Position numbers and translations under genes: made by a program. DNA of 64,000 nucleotides, taken from NCBI GenBank assembly GCA_031546825.1, contig JAVBJU010000031.1, positions 62,001 to 126,000 of the forward strand, given 5' to 3'. Of the stretch, positions 1-8,725 are shown one piece after another (position 1 is the first letter of the stretch; each line of letters begins with the position of its first letter). A model generated the notes under the pieces. That model did not search any database and was not told the origin of the DNA. It saw nothing but the letters and a program-made list of their open reading frames with translations. This stretch comes from Hohaiivirga sp031546825 (GTDB lineage Bacteria > Pseudomonadota > Alphaproteobacteria > Rhizobiales > Beijerinckiaceae).

Positions 1-160
1 TATGGTTAAGATGGCGGAAGAAGGCGTCGAAGCGTTTTATGAGGTTGGTGCCGGTAAGGTGCTGACAGGATTGGTGAAGCGCCTTGCCCCCAATGCCACC
101 GGCTCGGCCATTGGCACCCCTGAGGATATCGCGGCCTTCGTCGCCGCGTTCAAGGCTTGA
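1..160 (+). CDS. fabD: Malonyl-CoA:ACP transacylase, C-terminal end (partial)
   Basis: Only the last 53 or so codons are inside the window; the frame is open at the left edge and stops at TGA 158-160. The translated tail contains FYEVGAGKVLTGLVKR, a conserved C-terminal stretch of FabD, which loads malonyl groups from CoA onto acyl carrier protein in the cytoplasm. The catalytic serine region lies outside the window. fabG follows after 10 bases, in the usual fabD-fabG-acpP-fabF order, which supports the call. Confidence 0.9.
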   Translation, partial: MVKMAEEGVEAFYEVGAGKVLTGLVKRLAPNATGSAIGTPEDIAAFVAAFKA

Positions 161-170
161 GGAGCCCCCC

Positions 171-908
171 ATGTTTGATCTGACTGGCCGTAAGGCCTTG
201 ATTACCGGCGCAACCGGCGGCATTGGCGGTGAAATCGCCAAGGCGCTCCATGCCCAGGGCGCAATTGTCGCCATTTCCGGAACCCGCCGTTCAGCGCTCG
301 ATGAATTGGCGGCAGCGCTTGGCGACCGTGTTCATGTGATCGAAGCGAATCTCTCCGACAAAGATTCTGTTGAGGCGCTGGTTCCGGCTGCTGAGGCGGC
401 CATGGAAGGGCTCGATATCCTCATCAATAACGCAGGCATCACCCGTGATGGCCTATTCATGCGCATGAAGGATGAGGACTGGGATAGCGTTATCAACGTC
501 AATCTTACCTCGGCCTTCCGGCTGTCGCGCGCGGCGGTGCGGGGCATGATGAAGCGCCGTGCCGGCCGTATCGTCAATATAGGCTCGATTGTCGGCTCCA
601 CCGGTAATCCGGGGCAGGGCAATTACGCGGCCTCCAAGGCGGGTCTGATTGGCATGACCAAGGCGCTCGCCGCCGAGGTGGCCAGCCGTGGCATCACCGT
701 CAACTGCATTGCGCCGGGCTTCATCGCCTCACCCATGACCGATGTACTGAATGACAAGCAGCGTGAGGGCATTCTGGCCACGATCCCGACGGGACGGCTT
801 GGCACTGGCGCTGAAATCGCCTCCTCGGTGGTTTATCTTGCCTCCGATGAAGCTGCTTATGTGACGGGCCAGACCCTGCACGTGAACGGCGGTATGGCAA
901 TGTTCTGA
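171..908 (+). CDS. fabG: 3-oxoacyl-[acyl-carrier-protein] reductase FabG
   Basis: A 245-residue short-chain dehydrogenase that reduces 3-oxoacyl-ACP with NADPH in the fatty-acid elongation cycle. The Rossmann motif TGATGGIG is at residues 12-19, NNAG at 86-89, and the catalytic Ser139, Tyr152 and Lys156 are in place; the length is normal. I chose ATG 171 because GAGGAG ends a few bases upstream and the protein then begins MFDLTGRKALITG as the family does. An ATG at 84 would only add residues that overlap fabD. It sits between fabD (10-base gap) and acpP (241-base gap). Confidence 0.97.
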   Translation: MFDLTGRKALITGATGGIGGEIAKALHAQGAIVAISGTRRSALDELAAALGDRVHVIEANLSDKDSVEALVPAAEAAMEGLDILINNAGITRDGLFMRMKDEDWDSVINVNLTSAFRLSRAAVRGMMKRRAGRIVNIGSIVGSTGNPGQGNYAASKAGLIGMTKALAAEVASRGITVNCIAPGFIASPMTDVLNDKQREGILATIPTGRLGTGAEIASSVVYLASDEAAYVTGQTLHVNGGMAMF

Positions 909-1149
909 GTGGGATACGGGGAAGCGTGGCAATTCCTGCCGCTGCTTCTTCGTGCTTCCCAAAAGCTTGGGGCTTGTGTTAAACAGCGGGATAAATTACA
1001 GGGCTGATAAACCTTACAACAGAAAACGGTTTCGCCATTGGCTTGAGCCGTGTATGTGGTATCGGGTTTGAAACAGTTTACCCACCAAAGCCGTCGGGAG
1101 CAGAAAGTGCCCCGGCGGTGAATTCCGAAACGGATAAGGATTAAGACCA

Positions 1150-1386
1150 ATGAGTGATGTCGCCGAGCGCGTAAAAAAGATCGTTGTCGAGCATCTGAGC
1201 GTTGAGGCCGATAAGGTCACTGAAAACGCCAATTTCATTGACGATCTGGGCGCAGACAGCCTGGATATCGTTGAGCTCGTGATGGCTTTCGAAGAAGAAT
1301 TCAACGTCGAAATCCCGGACGACGCTGCTGAGACGATCGTTACGGTCGGCGATGCCGTCAAATTCCTGGAAAAGGCAGCAGCGTAA
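1150..1386 (+). CDS. acpP: Acyl carrier protein
   Basis: A 78-residue acidic protein that carries growing acyl chains on a 4'-phosphopantetheine arm. The attachment motif GADSLD places the modified serine at residue 37, and the four-helix ACP pattern and acidic character are intact. The 241 bases before it are longer than other gaps in this cluster, which fits a separate strong promoter, as is common for acpP, although I could not fix convincing -35 and -10 boxes. fabF follows 85 bases downstream. Confidence 0.98.
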   Translation: MSDVAERVKKIVVEHLSVEADKVTENANFIDDLGADSLDIVELVMAFEEEFNVEIPDDAAETIVTVGDAVKFLEKAAA

Positions 1387-1471
1387 TCTGCATTCTTTCG
1401 CGCCGGGTGGTTCCTCCATCCGGCGTTATTATCCGTAGCCCGTAAGGGCTCATTTTTGCTCAGAGGTGGAC

Positions 1472-2734
1472 ATGCGGCGAGTTGTCGTGACGGGCCTCGG
1501 CATGGTGACGCCGCTTGGCTGCGGTGTCGAGCCGACTTGGAAAGCTATTCTTGAGGGTCGTAGTGGTGCATCCGCCATCACGGCCATTGATGTTTCTGAT
1601 ATGGCGGCGCGAATTGCCTGCTCCATCCCTCTCGGGGACGGTAGCAATGGCACCTTCAATGCCGATGATTGGATGGAACCGAAGGAACAGCGCAAGGTCG
1701 ATCCCTTCATCGTTTATGCGATGGCGGCATCCACCCAGGCACTGCGTGATTCCGGTTGGGCTCCCAAGACCCATGATGAGCAATGCGCGACTGGCGTGTT
1801 GATCGGCTCGGGCATCGGCGGGGTCGGCGGCATCTATGAAGCCTCAATCACCTTGCATGAACGTGGCCCGCGCCGCGTATCGCCATTCTTTATTCCCGGT
1901 CGTCTCATTAATCTGGCCAGTGGCTACGTTTCCATTGAGCACGGCCTGAAGGGCCCGAACCACTCGGTGGTGACCGCTTGTTCCACGGGCTCGCACGCCA
2001 TTGGCGATGCCGCGCGTCTCATTGCCTTGGGCGATGCCGACGTGATGGTCGCGGGCGGTGCTGAATCCCCCATTAATCGTATTTCCATTGCAGGCTTTGC
2101 CGCCTGTCGTGCGCTCTCCACTGGCTACAACGACGAGCCAACCCGCGCTTCACGCCCCTACGACAAAGACCGTGACGGTTTCGTGATGGGCGAGGGTGCT
2201 GGTATTGTGGTGCTTGAAGAATACGAGCACGCGAAGGCGCGCGGCGCCAAAATTTATGCCGAGGTCATCGGCTACGGCCTGTCGGGTGATGCCTTCCATA
2301 TCACGTCGCCGACCGAGGACGGCGACGGGGCCTATCGCTGCATGACAGCGGCGCTCAAGCGCGCTGGGGTCTCGCCGTCCCAGGTTGATTACGTCAATGC
2401 CCACGGCACTTCCACGCCGCTCGGTGACGAAATCGAACTGAGAGCCGTGGAGCGGCTGATGGGCGCGGCGGCTGACGGGCTGGCAATGTCCTCGACCAAA
2501 TCGGCGATCGGGCATCTGCTCGGTGCGGCTGGGGCGGTTGAAGCCATCTTCTCCATCCTCGCCATGCGCGACCAGATGGTGCCGCCGACGCTCAATCTCG
2601 ATAACCCTTCGGTCGAAACCAAGATCGACCTGGTGCCGCATAAGGCGAAAGCGAAGAAGCTCGACATCGTGGTGTCCAATTCGTTCGGCTTTGGCGGAAC
2701 CAACGCCTCGCTCGTGCTGCGTCGGGTATCCTGA
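1472..2734 (+). CDS. fabF: 3-oxoacyl-[acyl-carrier-protein] synthase II FabF
   Basis: A 420-residue condensing enzyme that extends acyl-ACP with malonyl-ACP. The Cys-His-His triad is visible: Cys170 in VTACSTGSHA, His311 in NAHGTSTPLGD and His348 in AIGHLLGAAGA. ATG 1472 is preferred over the in-frame GTG at 1466 because it gives the family start MRRVVVTGLG and leaves AGAGG at 1462-1466 as the ribosome site. The gene ends the fatty-acid cluster and is followed by a strong terminator. Confidence 0.97.
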   Translation: MRRVVVTGLGMVTPLGCGVEPTWKAILEGRSGASAITAIDVSDMAARIACSIPLGDGSNGTFNADDWMEPKEQRKVDPFIVYAMAASTQALRDSGWAPKTHDEQCATGVLIGSGIGGVGGIYEASITLHERGPRRVSPFFIPGRLINLASGYVSIEHGLKGPNHSVVTACSTGSHAIGDAARLIALGDADVMVAGGAESPINRISIAGFAACRALSTGYNDEPTRASRPYDKDRDGFVMGEGAGIVVLEEYEHAKARGAKIYAEVIGYGLSGDAFHITSPTEDGDGAYRCMTAALKRAGVSPSQVDYVNAHGTSTPLGDEIELRAVERLMGAAADGLAMSSTKSAIGHLLGAAGAVEAIFSILAMRDQMVPPTLNLDNPSVETKIDLVPHKAKAKKLDIVVSNSFGFGGTNASLVLRRVS

Positions 2735-2741
2735 AAAACGC

Positions 2742-2778
2742 AAGGGTAGGAAGCGCTGCGGCGCTTTTTACCCTTTTT
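2742..2778 (+). terminator. Rho-independent terminator after fabF
   Basis: AAGGGTA at 2742-2748 pairs with TACCCTT at 2769-2775, and inside it AAGCGC at 2751-2756 pairs with GCGCTT at 2761-2766 around a TGCG loop. Two G-T wobbles join the two stems into about 15 pairs, and a short T run follows. It begins 8 bases after the fabF stop. Confidence 0.85.
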
Positions 2779-3062
2779 GCCACCTTTTTTCATTGACCCC
2801 GTGTCATAGTGGCGGCGAGCCTTGCAAAGACAGGGTGTTTGCCGGTTATTGACTCCGTTATTTCGGGTTTGAGGACTGTACGTGCACGATAGAGGCATGG
2901 TGCAAAAATCCTTGACGGATCGCCATGCAAGACGCATTTTCACCGCGCTAGGGTGAATGCTCAAATCGCTAAAAAATAACAAAAGCGGGAATAAGCTACA
3001 GTTCAGTAACAAGTTATTTTACTCGGGATTCATGCCCGGTTGTTCAATGTGTAAGGGATCGC
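2779..3062. other. Gap between the fabF terminator and mltG
   Basis: This stretch lies between the end of the terminator and the mltG start. I find no supported gene in it. It should hold the promoter for mltG, but no clear -35/-10 pair stood out by eye. Confidence 0.4.
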
Positions 3063-4415
3063 ATGTTTTTCCGCAAAAAAAAGATAACCCCGACGCCTGA
3101 GGCCATGTTGCCGCCGTTCGACAGCGAACAGCGCATTGATGCCAAGTCGCCCGGTGAAGCGCTGAAGCCGGTGGCAATTCCGCCGCCGCCGCTGCTGATG
3201 GCACCGCCACCGCGCCGCCGTGGTGGTTTTCTTCACCGCTTGAGCGCGTTGCTGACTTTTATCATCATCTGTGGCGTCATGGCTTTTGCGGGTCTGATGT
3301 ATGGTCAAAACCGGGTTCTGGCCCCGGGGCCTCTGGAAAACGCCAAGGTCATTCTTATTCCGCGCAATGTCGGAACGGCTGAAATTGCCGATATTCTCAC
3401 GCGCGAAGGCGTGATCGACAGCAAGATGCTGTTTCAAGCGGCGGTGTGGTTCGGCAAGAGCAAGAACCTGAGGGCGGGTGAGTACCAGTTCAAGCAGCGG
3501 GCCAGCATCAATGAGGCCATCGAAACCCTGACCCAGGGTAAGTCGATCCTGCATACGCTCAGCATCCCCGAGGGCCTGACCAGCGACCAGATTGTGGCGC
3601 GCCTGATGGAAAGCGACATTCTGACCGGTGAAATCTCGGAAACGCCGCGCGAAGGCGCGCTGCTGCCCGACACCTATAAATTTGAACGCAACGACAGCCG
3701 CCAGCAGATCGTCGACCGGATGCAGGCAGCGCAGAAGCAGGCTCTGGCCCAGATATGGGCGCGCCGCTCATCCGAGGTTTCGTTGCGGTCGCCGCAGGAA
3801 CTGGTGACTTTGGCCTCGATCGTCGAAAAGGAAACGGGCCGCGCCGACGAGCGCAGCCGTGTGGCCTCGGTGTTCCTCAATCGTCTCAAGCGCGGCATGA
3901 GGCTGCAATCTGACCCGACCATCGTGTATGGGCTGGTCGGTGGCAAGGGTACGCTCGGGCGCGGCATCCGCCGCTCCGAGATCGAGCGTGCCACGCCCTA
4001 TAACACCTATGTGATCGAAGGGCTTCCGCCCGGCCCCATCGCCAATCCAGGACGTGCGGCCATGGAAGCGGTTGCCAATCCGTCACGCACCAAGGATCTG
4101 TTCTTTGTGGCGGATGGTACCGGTGGCCATACGTTCTCCGAGACGCTCGATCAGCATAACCGCAGCGTGCAGCGCTGGCGGCAGATTGAAAAGGCCAAGC
4201 CCAGCGCCGAAAACCAAAGCGATACGGTAGACCGGACCGAACCGGAAGCGGATGGCGCAACAACCGATGGCGGCGCAGCAGCGCCTGCAACGGGCACGCC
4301 GGGTCGCGCCAAGGGGTTTGACGCTTCGGAAGGCACCAACAAGGATCCGCTGAAGAACAGGACCTATGACTTAAACAGCCCGCAGACCTTGCCGGATAAT
4401 ATGAAGGCGCAGTGA
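3063..4415 (+). CDS. mltG: Endolytic murein transglycosylase MltG (YceG-like)
   Basis: A 450-residue inner-membrane lytic transglycosylase that cleaves nascent glycan strands and is thought to end their polymerisation. A basic, proline-rich cytoplasmic N terminus is followed by one membrane segment at about residues 57-80 and a periplasmic YceG domain. The catalytic glutamate is Glu255 in ASIVEKETG; LQSDPTIVYG and LPPGPIANPG are further family motifs. A tail of about 70 polar residues after the domain is low in complexity and longer than in enterobacterial MltG. Alphaproteobacteria often carry mltG next to fabF and yicC, as here. Confidence 0.95.
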   Translation: MFFRKKKITPTPEAMLPPFDSEQRIDAKSPGEALKPVAIPPPPLLMAPPPRRRGGFLHRLSALLTFIIICGVMAFAGLMYGQNRVLAPGPLENAKVILIPRNVGTAEIADILTREGVIDSKMLFQAAVWFGKSKNLRAGEYQFKQRASINEAIETLTQGKSILHTLSIPEGLTSDQIVARLMESDILTGEISETPREGALLPDTYKFERNDSRQQIVDRMQAAQKQALAQIWARRSSEVSLRSPQELVTLASIVEKETGRADERSRVASVFLNRLKRGMRLQSDPTIVYGLVGGKGTLGRGIRRSEIERATPYNTYVIEGLPPGPIANPGRAAMEAVANPSRTKDLFFVADGTGGHTFSETLDQHNRSVQRWRQIEKAKPSAENQSDTVDRTEPEADGATTDGGAAAPATGTPGRAKGFDASEGTNKDPLKNRTYDLNSPQTLPDNMKAQ

Positions 4416-4580
4416 CGCGCCCGTTGAAAACAAACACCATGAGAGCAATGCGCGTTAACCGGATTTCACGGCAACGCGCATTGCTATATTATGTGAGACG
4501 TTTTGAGGGGCGGTTAAGCGCAGGCCCATCAAAACGACGATGCTGAACAACCCGCCCAGCGCCCCCAACAGGAGTTCCCA

Positions 4581-5465
4581 ATGCCCATCGCCAGCATGAC
4601 AGGTTTTGCCCGGGAAGCTGGAACGAGCGGACCCTATCAATGGGTGTGGGAGCTCAAGAGCGTCAATGGCCGGGCACTGGAAACCCGGTTTCGCACGCCG
4701 CCAGGTTATGAGGCTCTTGGTGAGGAAGCCCGCAAAGCCATCCAGCAGGTACTGGCGCGTGGGCAATGCCAGCTCAATCTGTCGCTGAGCCGCTCGGCAA
4801 CTGCGCCGGCTGTGCGCCTGAATGGCGAATTGCTGCAATCTTTGATCGCCGCCGTTGACACACTGGCGTTGCCCTCCGGCATGGCCAAAGCCAGCCTCGA
4901 TGGCCTTCTCCAAATCCGTGGGGTGATTGAACAGGAAGATGTGCAGGAAGAGGGCGTGGAGGAGGCTTTGCAGCTTGCGCTCCGGGGCGGTATCGAACGG
5001 CTTGTCGCCGCCCTCGTTGAGGCGCGCAATTCCGAAGGGCTGGCGTTGGAAGCCGTGCTCAAGGGCCAGGTCAGTACGATTTCCCAGTTGGTGAGCGAGG
5101 CTGAAAACGCGCCGGGACGCCAACCCGAGGCCATCAAGCAGCGGCTAAAAGCGCAGATCGACCTTTTGCTCGATACCCGTGGCAGCTTCGACGACAACCG
5201 CCTGTATCAGGAGGCGCTCATTCTCGCGTCGCGCGCCGATATTCGCGAAGAACTCGACCGCCTCAAGGCGCATGTCGAAGCAGCTGGCACGTTGATCGCC
5301 GCAGGCGGTGCCGTTGGGCGCAAGCTCGATTTTCTTGCCCAGGACTTCGGGCGCGAGGCCAATACGCTTTGCGCCAAGGCCAATGGTATCGCCCTGTCGC
5401 GGATCGGCCTCGAACTTAAAGCCGTCGTGGAACAGTTCCGCGAACAGGTTCAGAATGTGGAATAA
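4581..5465 (+). CDS. YicC family endoribonuclease
   Basis: A 294-residue YicC/YloC protein. It opens with the family signature MPIASMTGFARE, has the middle motif VNGRALETRFR and ends with the conserved DFLAQDFGREANTL region. Family members are known as endoribonucleases acting on RNA in the cytoplasm; the substrate here cannot be told. AGGAG about 7 bases before ATG 4581 supports the start. gmk begins 3 bases after its stop, so the two are very probably cotranscribed, a pairing common in bacteria. Confidence 0.92.
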   Translation: MPIASMTGFAREAGTSGPYQWVWELKSVNGRALETRFRTPPGYEALGEEARKAIQQVLARGQCQLNLSLSRSATAPAVRLNGELLQSLIAAVDTLALPSGMAKASLDGLLQIRGVIEQEDVQEEGVEEALQLALRGGIERLVAALVEARNSEGLALEAVLKGQVSTISQLVSEAENAPGRQPEAIKQRLKAQIDLLLDTRGSFDDNRLYQEALILASRADIREELDRLKAHVEAAGTLIAAGGAVGRKLDFLAQDFGREANTLCAKANGIALSRIGLELKAVVEQFREQVQNVE

Positions 5466-5468
5466 CTC

Positions 5469-6101
5469 ATGACCGATGCGCCCTTTTCAAGACGCGGGCT
5501 TCTGCTCGTTCTCTCCTCACCTTCGGGAGCCGGGAAATCGACTCTGACCCGGCTGCTCGTCAGCAAGGATGCCGGGCTCAAGCTGTCCGTTTCGGTCACC
5601 ACCCGCGAGCGGCGTGGCTCGGAGGTGAATGGCGTGCATTACCATTTCATCTCGAAAGAAGACTTCGCCGTCATGCGTGATCGTGGCGAACTGCTCGAAT
5701 GGGCGGAAGTTCACAGCAACTTCTACGGAACACCGAAGAAGCCGGTCGAACAGGTGCTGGTTGGCGGCGATGATATGATGTTCGATATCGACTGGCAGGG
5801 CGCACAGCAGATTGTCGAGAAGATGCCGGAAGATGTGGTCAGCATTTTCATCCTGCCACCGTCGATGTCCGAATTGAAGATGCGCCTGGAGCGCCGCGCC
5901 GAGGATAGCGAAGAGGTCATCAACCGCAGGCTCAAGAATGCCCGTGAGGAAATTTCCCACTGGCAGGCCTATGATTATGTGCTGGTCAATAGTGATCTCG
6001 ACGAGACCTATGCCGCGCTACAAGCCATTCTGAGCGCCGAGCGCTTGCGCCGGGTGCGCCAGAGCGGCCTTCCGGAATTTATCGGGAAACTGCTGGCCTG
6101 A
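5469..6101 (+). CDS. gmk: Guanylate kinase
   Basis: A 210-residue kinase that phosphorylates GMP to GDP with ATP. The P-loop SPSGAGKST is at residues 17-25, and the GMP-binding elements SVTTRERRGSEVNGVHYHF and FDIDWQGAQQI are present. Length and order are typical. It is the last gene of the yicC-gmk pair and is followed by a strong hairpin terminator. Confidence 0.97.
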   Translation: MTDAPFSRRGLLLVLSSPSGAGKSTLTRLLVSKDAGLKLSVSVTTRERRGSEVNGVHYHFISKEDFAVMRDRGELLEWAEVHSNFYGTPKKPVEQVLVGGDDMMFDIDWQGAQQIVEKMPEDVVSIFILPPSMSELKMRLERRAEDSEEVINRRLKNAREEISHWQAYDYVLVNSDLDETYAALQAILSAERLRRVRQSGLPEFIGKLLA

Positions 6102-6129
6102 ACGGTCAAGACCTTCGATGGCAAAAGAA

Positions 6130-6164
6130 AAACCCGGCTGTTTTTGCAGCCGGGTTTCTTTTTA
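6130..6164. terminator. Bidirectional terminator between gmk and the permease gene
   Basis: AAACCCGGCTG at 6130-6140 pairs perfectly with CAGCCGGGTTT at 6147-6157. A T run follows on the plus strand and an A-rich stretch precedes the stem, so it can serve both the rightward gmk transcript and the leftward permease transcript that converge here. Confidence 0.9.
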
Positions 6165-6181
6165 TTGCGATGCACGAAGTC

Positions 6182-7492
6182 TCAGTCTTCGTTTTCGAGG
6201 GTGCCTTCGCCCTTGTGCAAGAGCAGCGAGGTGCAGAACACCAGAACGCCCATGGCCGAGACATAGTAGAAGAAGATGTTCTCATAGCCCCAGTTTTTCA
6301 AGCTGAGGGCTACCAATTCAGCTGTACCTCCGAAAATGGCATTGGAAATGGCATAAGCCAACCCGACGCCAAGTGCGCGCACATGCGGCGGGAACATTTC
6401 CGCTTTCAGGAGGCCGTTGATCGAGGTGTAGAAGCTCAACATGCAGGCGCTGAGCAGGATGAGGCCAAGAGCGGTATATGGGGAGGCCGATCCGAGAGCC
6501 GTCATCAGCGGTATGGTCACAACTGCCAGCAACCCACCAAAAATCAGCATGAAGGTTTTGCGACTGAACAGATCTGAAAGATATCCGAATAGCGGCTGAA
6601 TAATCATGAGGAAAAACAGGCCTGAGGTTGCCACGTAGTTGGCGGTCTTGGTATCCATCTTTGCGCTGATGATGAGGTATTTCTGGATATAGGTGGTGTA
6701 GGTGTAAAATGACAGCGAGCCGCCAGCCGTGAAGGCGAGAACGATGAGGAATGCCCGCCGATATTGCCAAAGGGCGGTGATCGACCCGGCTTCTTTGCTG
6801 TCGCGCGTCTTCTGGCTTGATGTTTCGTGCAGTGTCCGACGCAGATAGAGAGCGACGAGACCGAGCACTGCGCCGATACCAAAGGGGATGCGCCAGCCCC
6901 AATCCAGCATTTGGGCGTCCGATAGAACCCACGGCATAATCACGCCGGTTAAAGCCGCAAGCAACTGGCCACCAACCAATGTAACGTACTGGAACGAGGC
7001 CAGGAAACCCCGACGACCCTTGGTTGCGACCTCACTCATATAAGTGGCTGTTGCGCCGTACTCGCCGCCAACCGACAATCCCTGGAACATGCGGGCGAGC
7101 ATGAGTAGGATGGGCGCGAGAAGGCCGATGGTGTTGTATGTCGGAAGACATGCGATCACGAATGACCCAAAACACATCATGTAGACTGATATGACCATCG
7201 CGTTTTTGCGGCCATAGCGATCGCCAATATATCCGAATATCCAGCCGCCAAGCGGACGCATCAAAAAGCCAATAGCAAAAATGGCTGATGTCTGCAGGAG
7301 TTGTACGGTTTGGTTGCCTGTGGGGAAAAAGGATTTGGAAAAATAGAACGCGAAAAAGGCATACACATAAAAATCATACCATTCGACCAGATTGCCGGAG
7401 GAGGCGGCGAAAATCGCTCTGATGCGATTGCCATAATCGACTTTTGTTTCTGCGGTGGTGTTTGTTTTTTCTGCGGCACTGAGTGTCTGCAT
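6182..7492 (-). CDS. kgtP: MFS metabolite:H+ symporter, KgtP-like 2-oxoglutarate permease
   Basis: A 436-residue, 12-segment inner-membrane transporter of the MHS family. It follows Escherichia coli KgtP closely over its whole length: SGNLVEWYDFYVYAF, FLMRPLGGWIFGYIGDRYGR, LARMFQGLSVGGEYGATATY and GFLASFQYVTLVGGQLLA all have near-identical counterparts there. Uptake of 2-oxoglutarate with protons is therefore the likely role, though related dicarboxylates cannot be excluded. An AGGGGGG ribosome site precedes ATG 7492. It converges on gmk, and a perfect palindrome lies upstream at 7561-7577. Confidence 0.85.
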   Translation of the reverse strand: MQTLSAAEKTNTTAETKVDYGNRIRAIFAASSGNLVEWYDFYVYAFFAFYFSKSFFPTGNQTVQLLQTSAIFAIGFLMRPLGGWIFGYIGDRYGRKNAMVISVYMMCFGSFVIACLPTYNTIGLLAPILLMLARMFQGLSVGGEYGATATYMSEVATKGRRGFLASFQYVTLVGGQLLAALTGVIMPWVLSDAQMLDWGWRIPFGIGAVLGLVALYLRRTLHETSSQKTRDSKEAGSITALWQYRRAFLIVLAFTAGGSLSFYTYTTYIQKYLIISAKMDTKTANYVATSGLFFLMIIQPLFGYLSDLFSRKTFMLIFGGLLAVVTIPLMTALGSASPYTALGLILLSACMLSFYTSINGLLKAEMFPPHVRALGVGLAYAISNAIFGGTAELVALSLKNWGYENIFFYYVSAMGVLVFCTSLLLHKGEGTLENED

Positions 7493-7863
7493 GGATTCCC
7501 CCCCTTGGGGTCAGAATAATTACAAGAGAACTTCGGTCGGAAAGAGAAACAGCGTTAGGGTTTCAGATCGTCTGAAAGCAATTCACGGGAGGGCGGTTGA
7601 AGGAAACACCGTTCCTGCCTGGTTTCCGCTGGTTACTTTGCCGAAAATTAAGTTGTAGCTTCTTTTTGTTTCAGAGGAGTCTGAGCGCCTCTGGCTTTTG
7701 AGAAAACGAAATTTTTATATTTTCCCTTTTCTGCAATTTTAAATGTCGCTGGGGGCCGCCTGATGGGAGCCTTTAACAATCTAAAAATCTTCTGGCCGAG
7801 AGTAAAGCGATTAAGGGAAAATAAATTTTAATGTGTCGGCACAAGGCGCAACGCAGCAACTGT
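7493..7863. other. Gap between the kgtP-like gene and the end of rsmA
   Basis: About 370 bases without a supported gene. It must hold the leftward permease promoter and contains the palindrome at 7561-7577. The right half is A+T-rich near 7700-7830, but I see no clear terminator for rsmA there. Confidence 0.4.
7561..7577. promoter_or_regulatory. Palindromic operator candidate upstream of the kgtP-like gene
   Basis: TTTCAGA-TCG-TCTGAAA is a perfect inverted repeat with 7-base arms, centred about 77 bases before the permease start codon. Its size and place fit a dimeric repressor or activator site. No regulator gene is adjacent, so the partner is unknown. Confidence 0.4.
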
Positions 7864-8721
7864 TTATGAATGGGTTGCGCAAGAATCATATGCATTGGCG
7901 AGGGCCACATATCCCACAACTGAGATTTCCTCGGCACGCGCGGTTTCCGCCAAACCGGCCATGCGCAGCAGCGTTGTCGCGTCAGCCGACAAGCTCTTGA
8001 GGCTTTGGCGCAGCATTTTGCGACGCTGGCCGAACGCGGCGCGGGTGACCGCCTCAAGCGTCTTCAGGTTGCATGGCAGCGGCGCCGTTCGCGGCGACAG
8101 ATGCACGACGCTGGAAGTCACCTTGGGTGGCGGTACGAAGGCCGAGGGCGGGATGTCGAACAGGATATGCGCATCCGTCCTCCAGCCACACAGCACGCCA
8201 AGGCGGCCGTAATTGGCGGTATCGCTTTCGTCGGCGACAATCCGCTCCGCCACCTCACGTTGGAACATCAGTGTGAGTGAGGTCCACCATGGCGGCCAGG
8301 CGTCGTTCGTCAGCCAGCCCGTGAGGAGGGCGGTTCCGACATTATAGGGCAGATTGGCGATGATCCGCGCTGGCTGGTTGCCGATGTGCGCTGCGATATC
8401 AATCTCAAGCGCGTCCCCTTCGATGATGTCGAGCCGACCGGGATAATAGGCAGCAATCTCTTCAAGGGCTGGAATACATCGGCTGTCGCGCTCGATGGCG
8501 ATCACCCGGTCCGCACCATTGGCCAGAATGGCGCGTGTCAGGCCACCGGGGCCAGGACCCACCTCAACAACCGTCTGGCCGGTGAGCGGGCCACCTGCGC
8601 GGGCAATGCGTGAGGTGAGGTTAAGATCGAACAGAAAATTCTGGCCGAGCGACTTCTTAGCCATCAGGCCGTGGGTCTGCACCACGTCGCGAAGGGGGGG
8701 GAGGTTATCGACCTGGCTCAT
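7864..8721 (-). CDS. rsmA: 16S rRNA (adenine(1518)-N(6)/adenine(1519)-N(6))-dimethyltransferase
   Basis: A 285-residue enzyme that dimethylates two adjacent adenines near the 3' end of 16S rRNA during small-subunit maturation. The SAM-binding motif VVEVGPGPGG is near residues 51-60 and the catalytic NLPYN at 123-127. ATG 8721 is chosen because it gives the normal length and lies 4 bases after the pdxA stop; a longer reading to 8874 would run through pdxA. It is the last gene of the lptF-lptG-lptD-pdxA-rsmA run. Confidence 0.96.
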   Translation of the reverse strand: MSQVDNLPPLRDVVQTHGLMAKKSLGQNFLFDLNLTSRIARAGGPLTGQTVVEVGPGPGGLTRAILANGADRVIAIERDSRCIPALEEIAAYYPGRLDIIEGDALEIDIAAHIGNQPARIIANLPYNVGTALLTGWLTNDAWPPWWTSLTLMFQREVAERIVADESDTANYGRLGVLCGWRTDAHILFDIPPSAFVPPPKVTSSVVHLSPRTAPLPCNLKTLEAVTRAAFGQRRKMLRQSLKSLSADATTLLRMAGLAETARAEEISVVGYVALANAYDSCATHS

Positions 8722-8725
8722 GGGA

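Noticed and set aside
84..170. N-terminal extension of fabG to ATG 84
   Set aside because: It would overlap fabD, and the conserved FabG start with its ribosome site is at 171.
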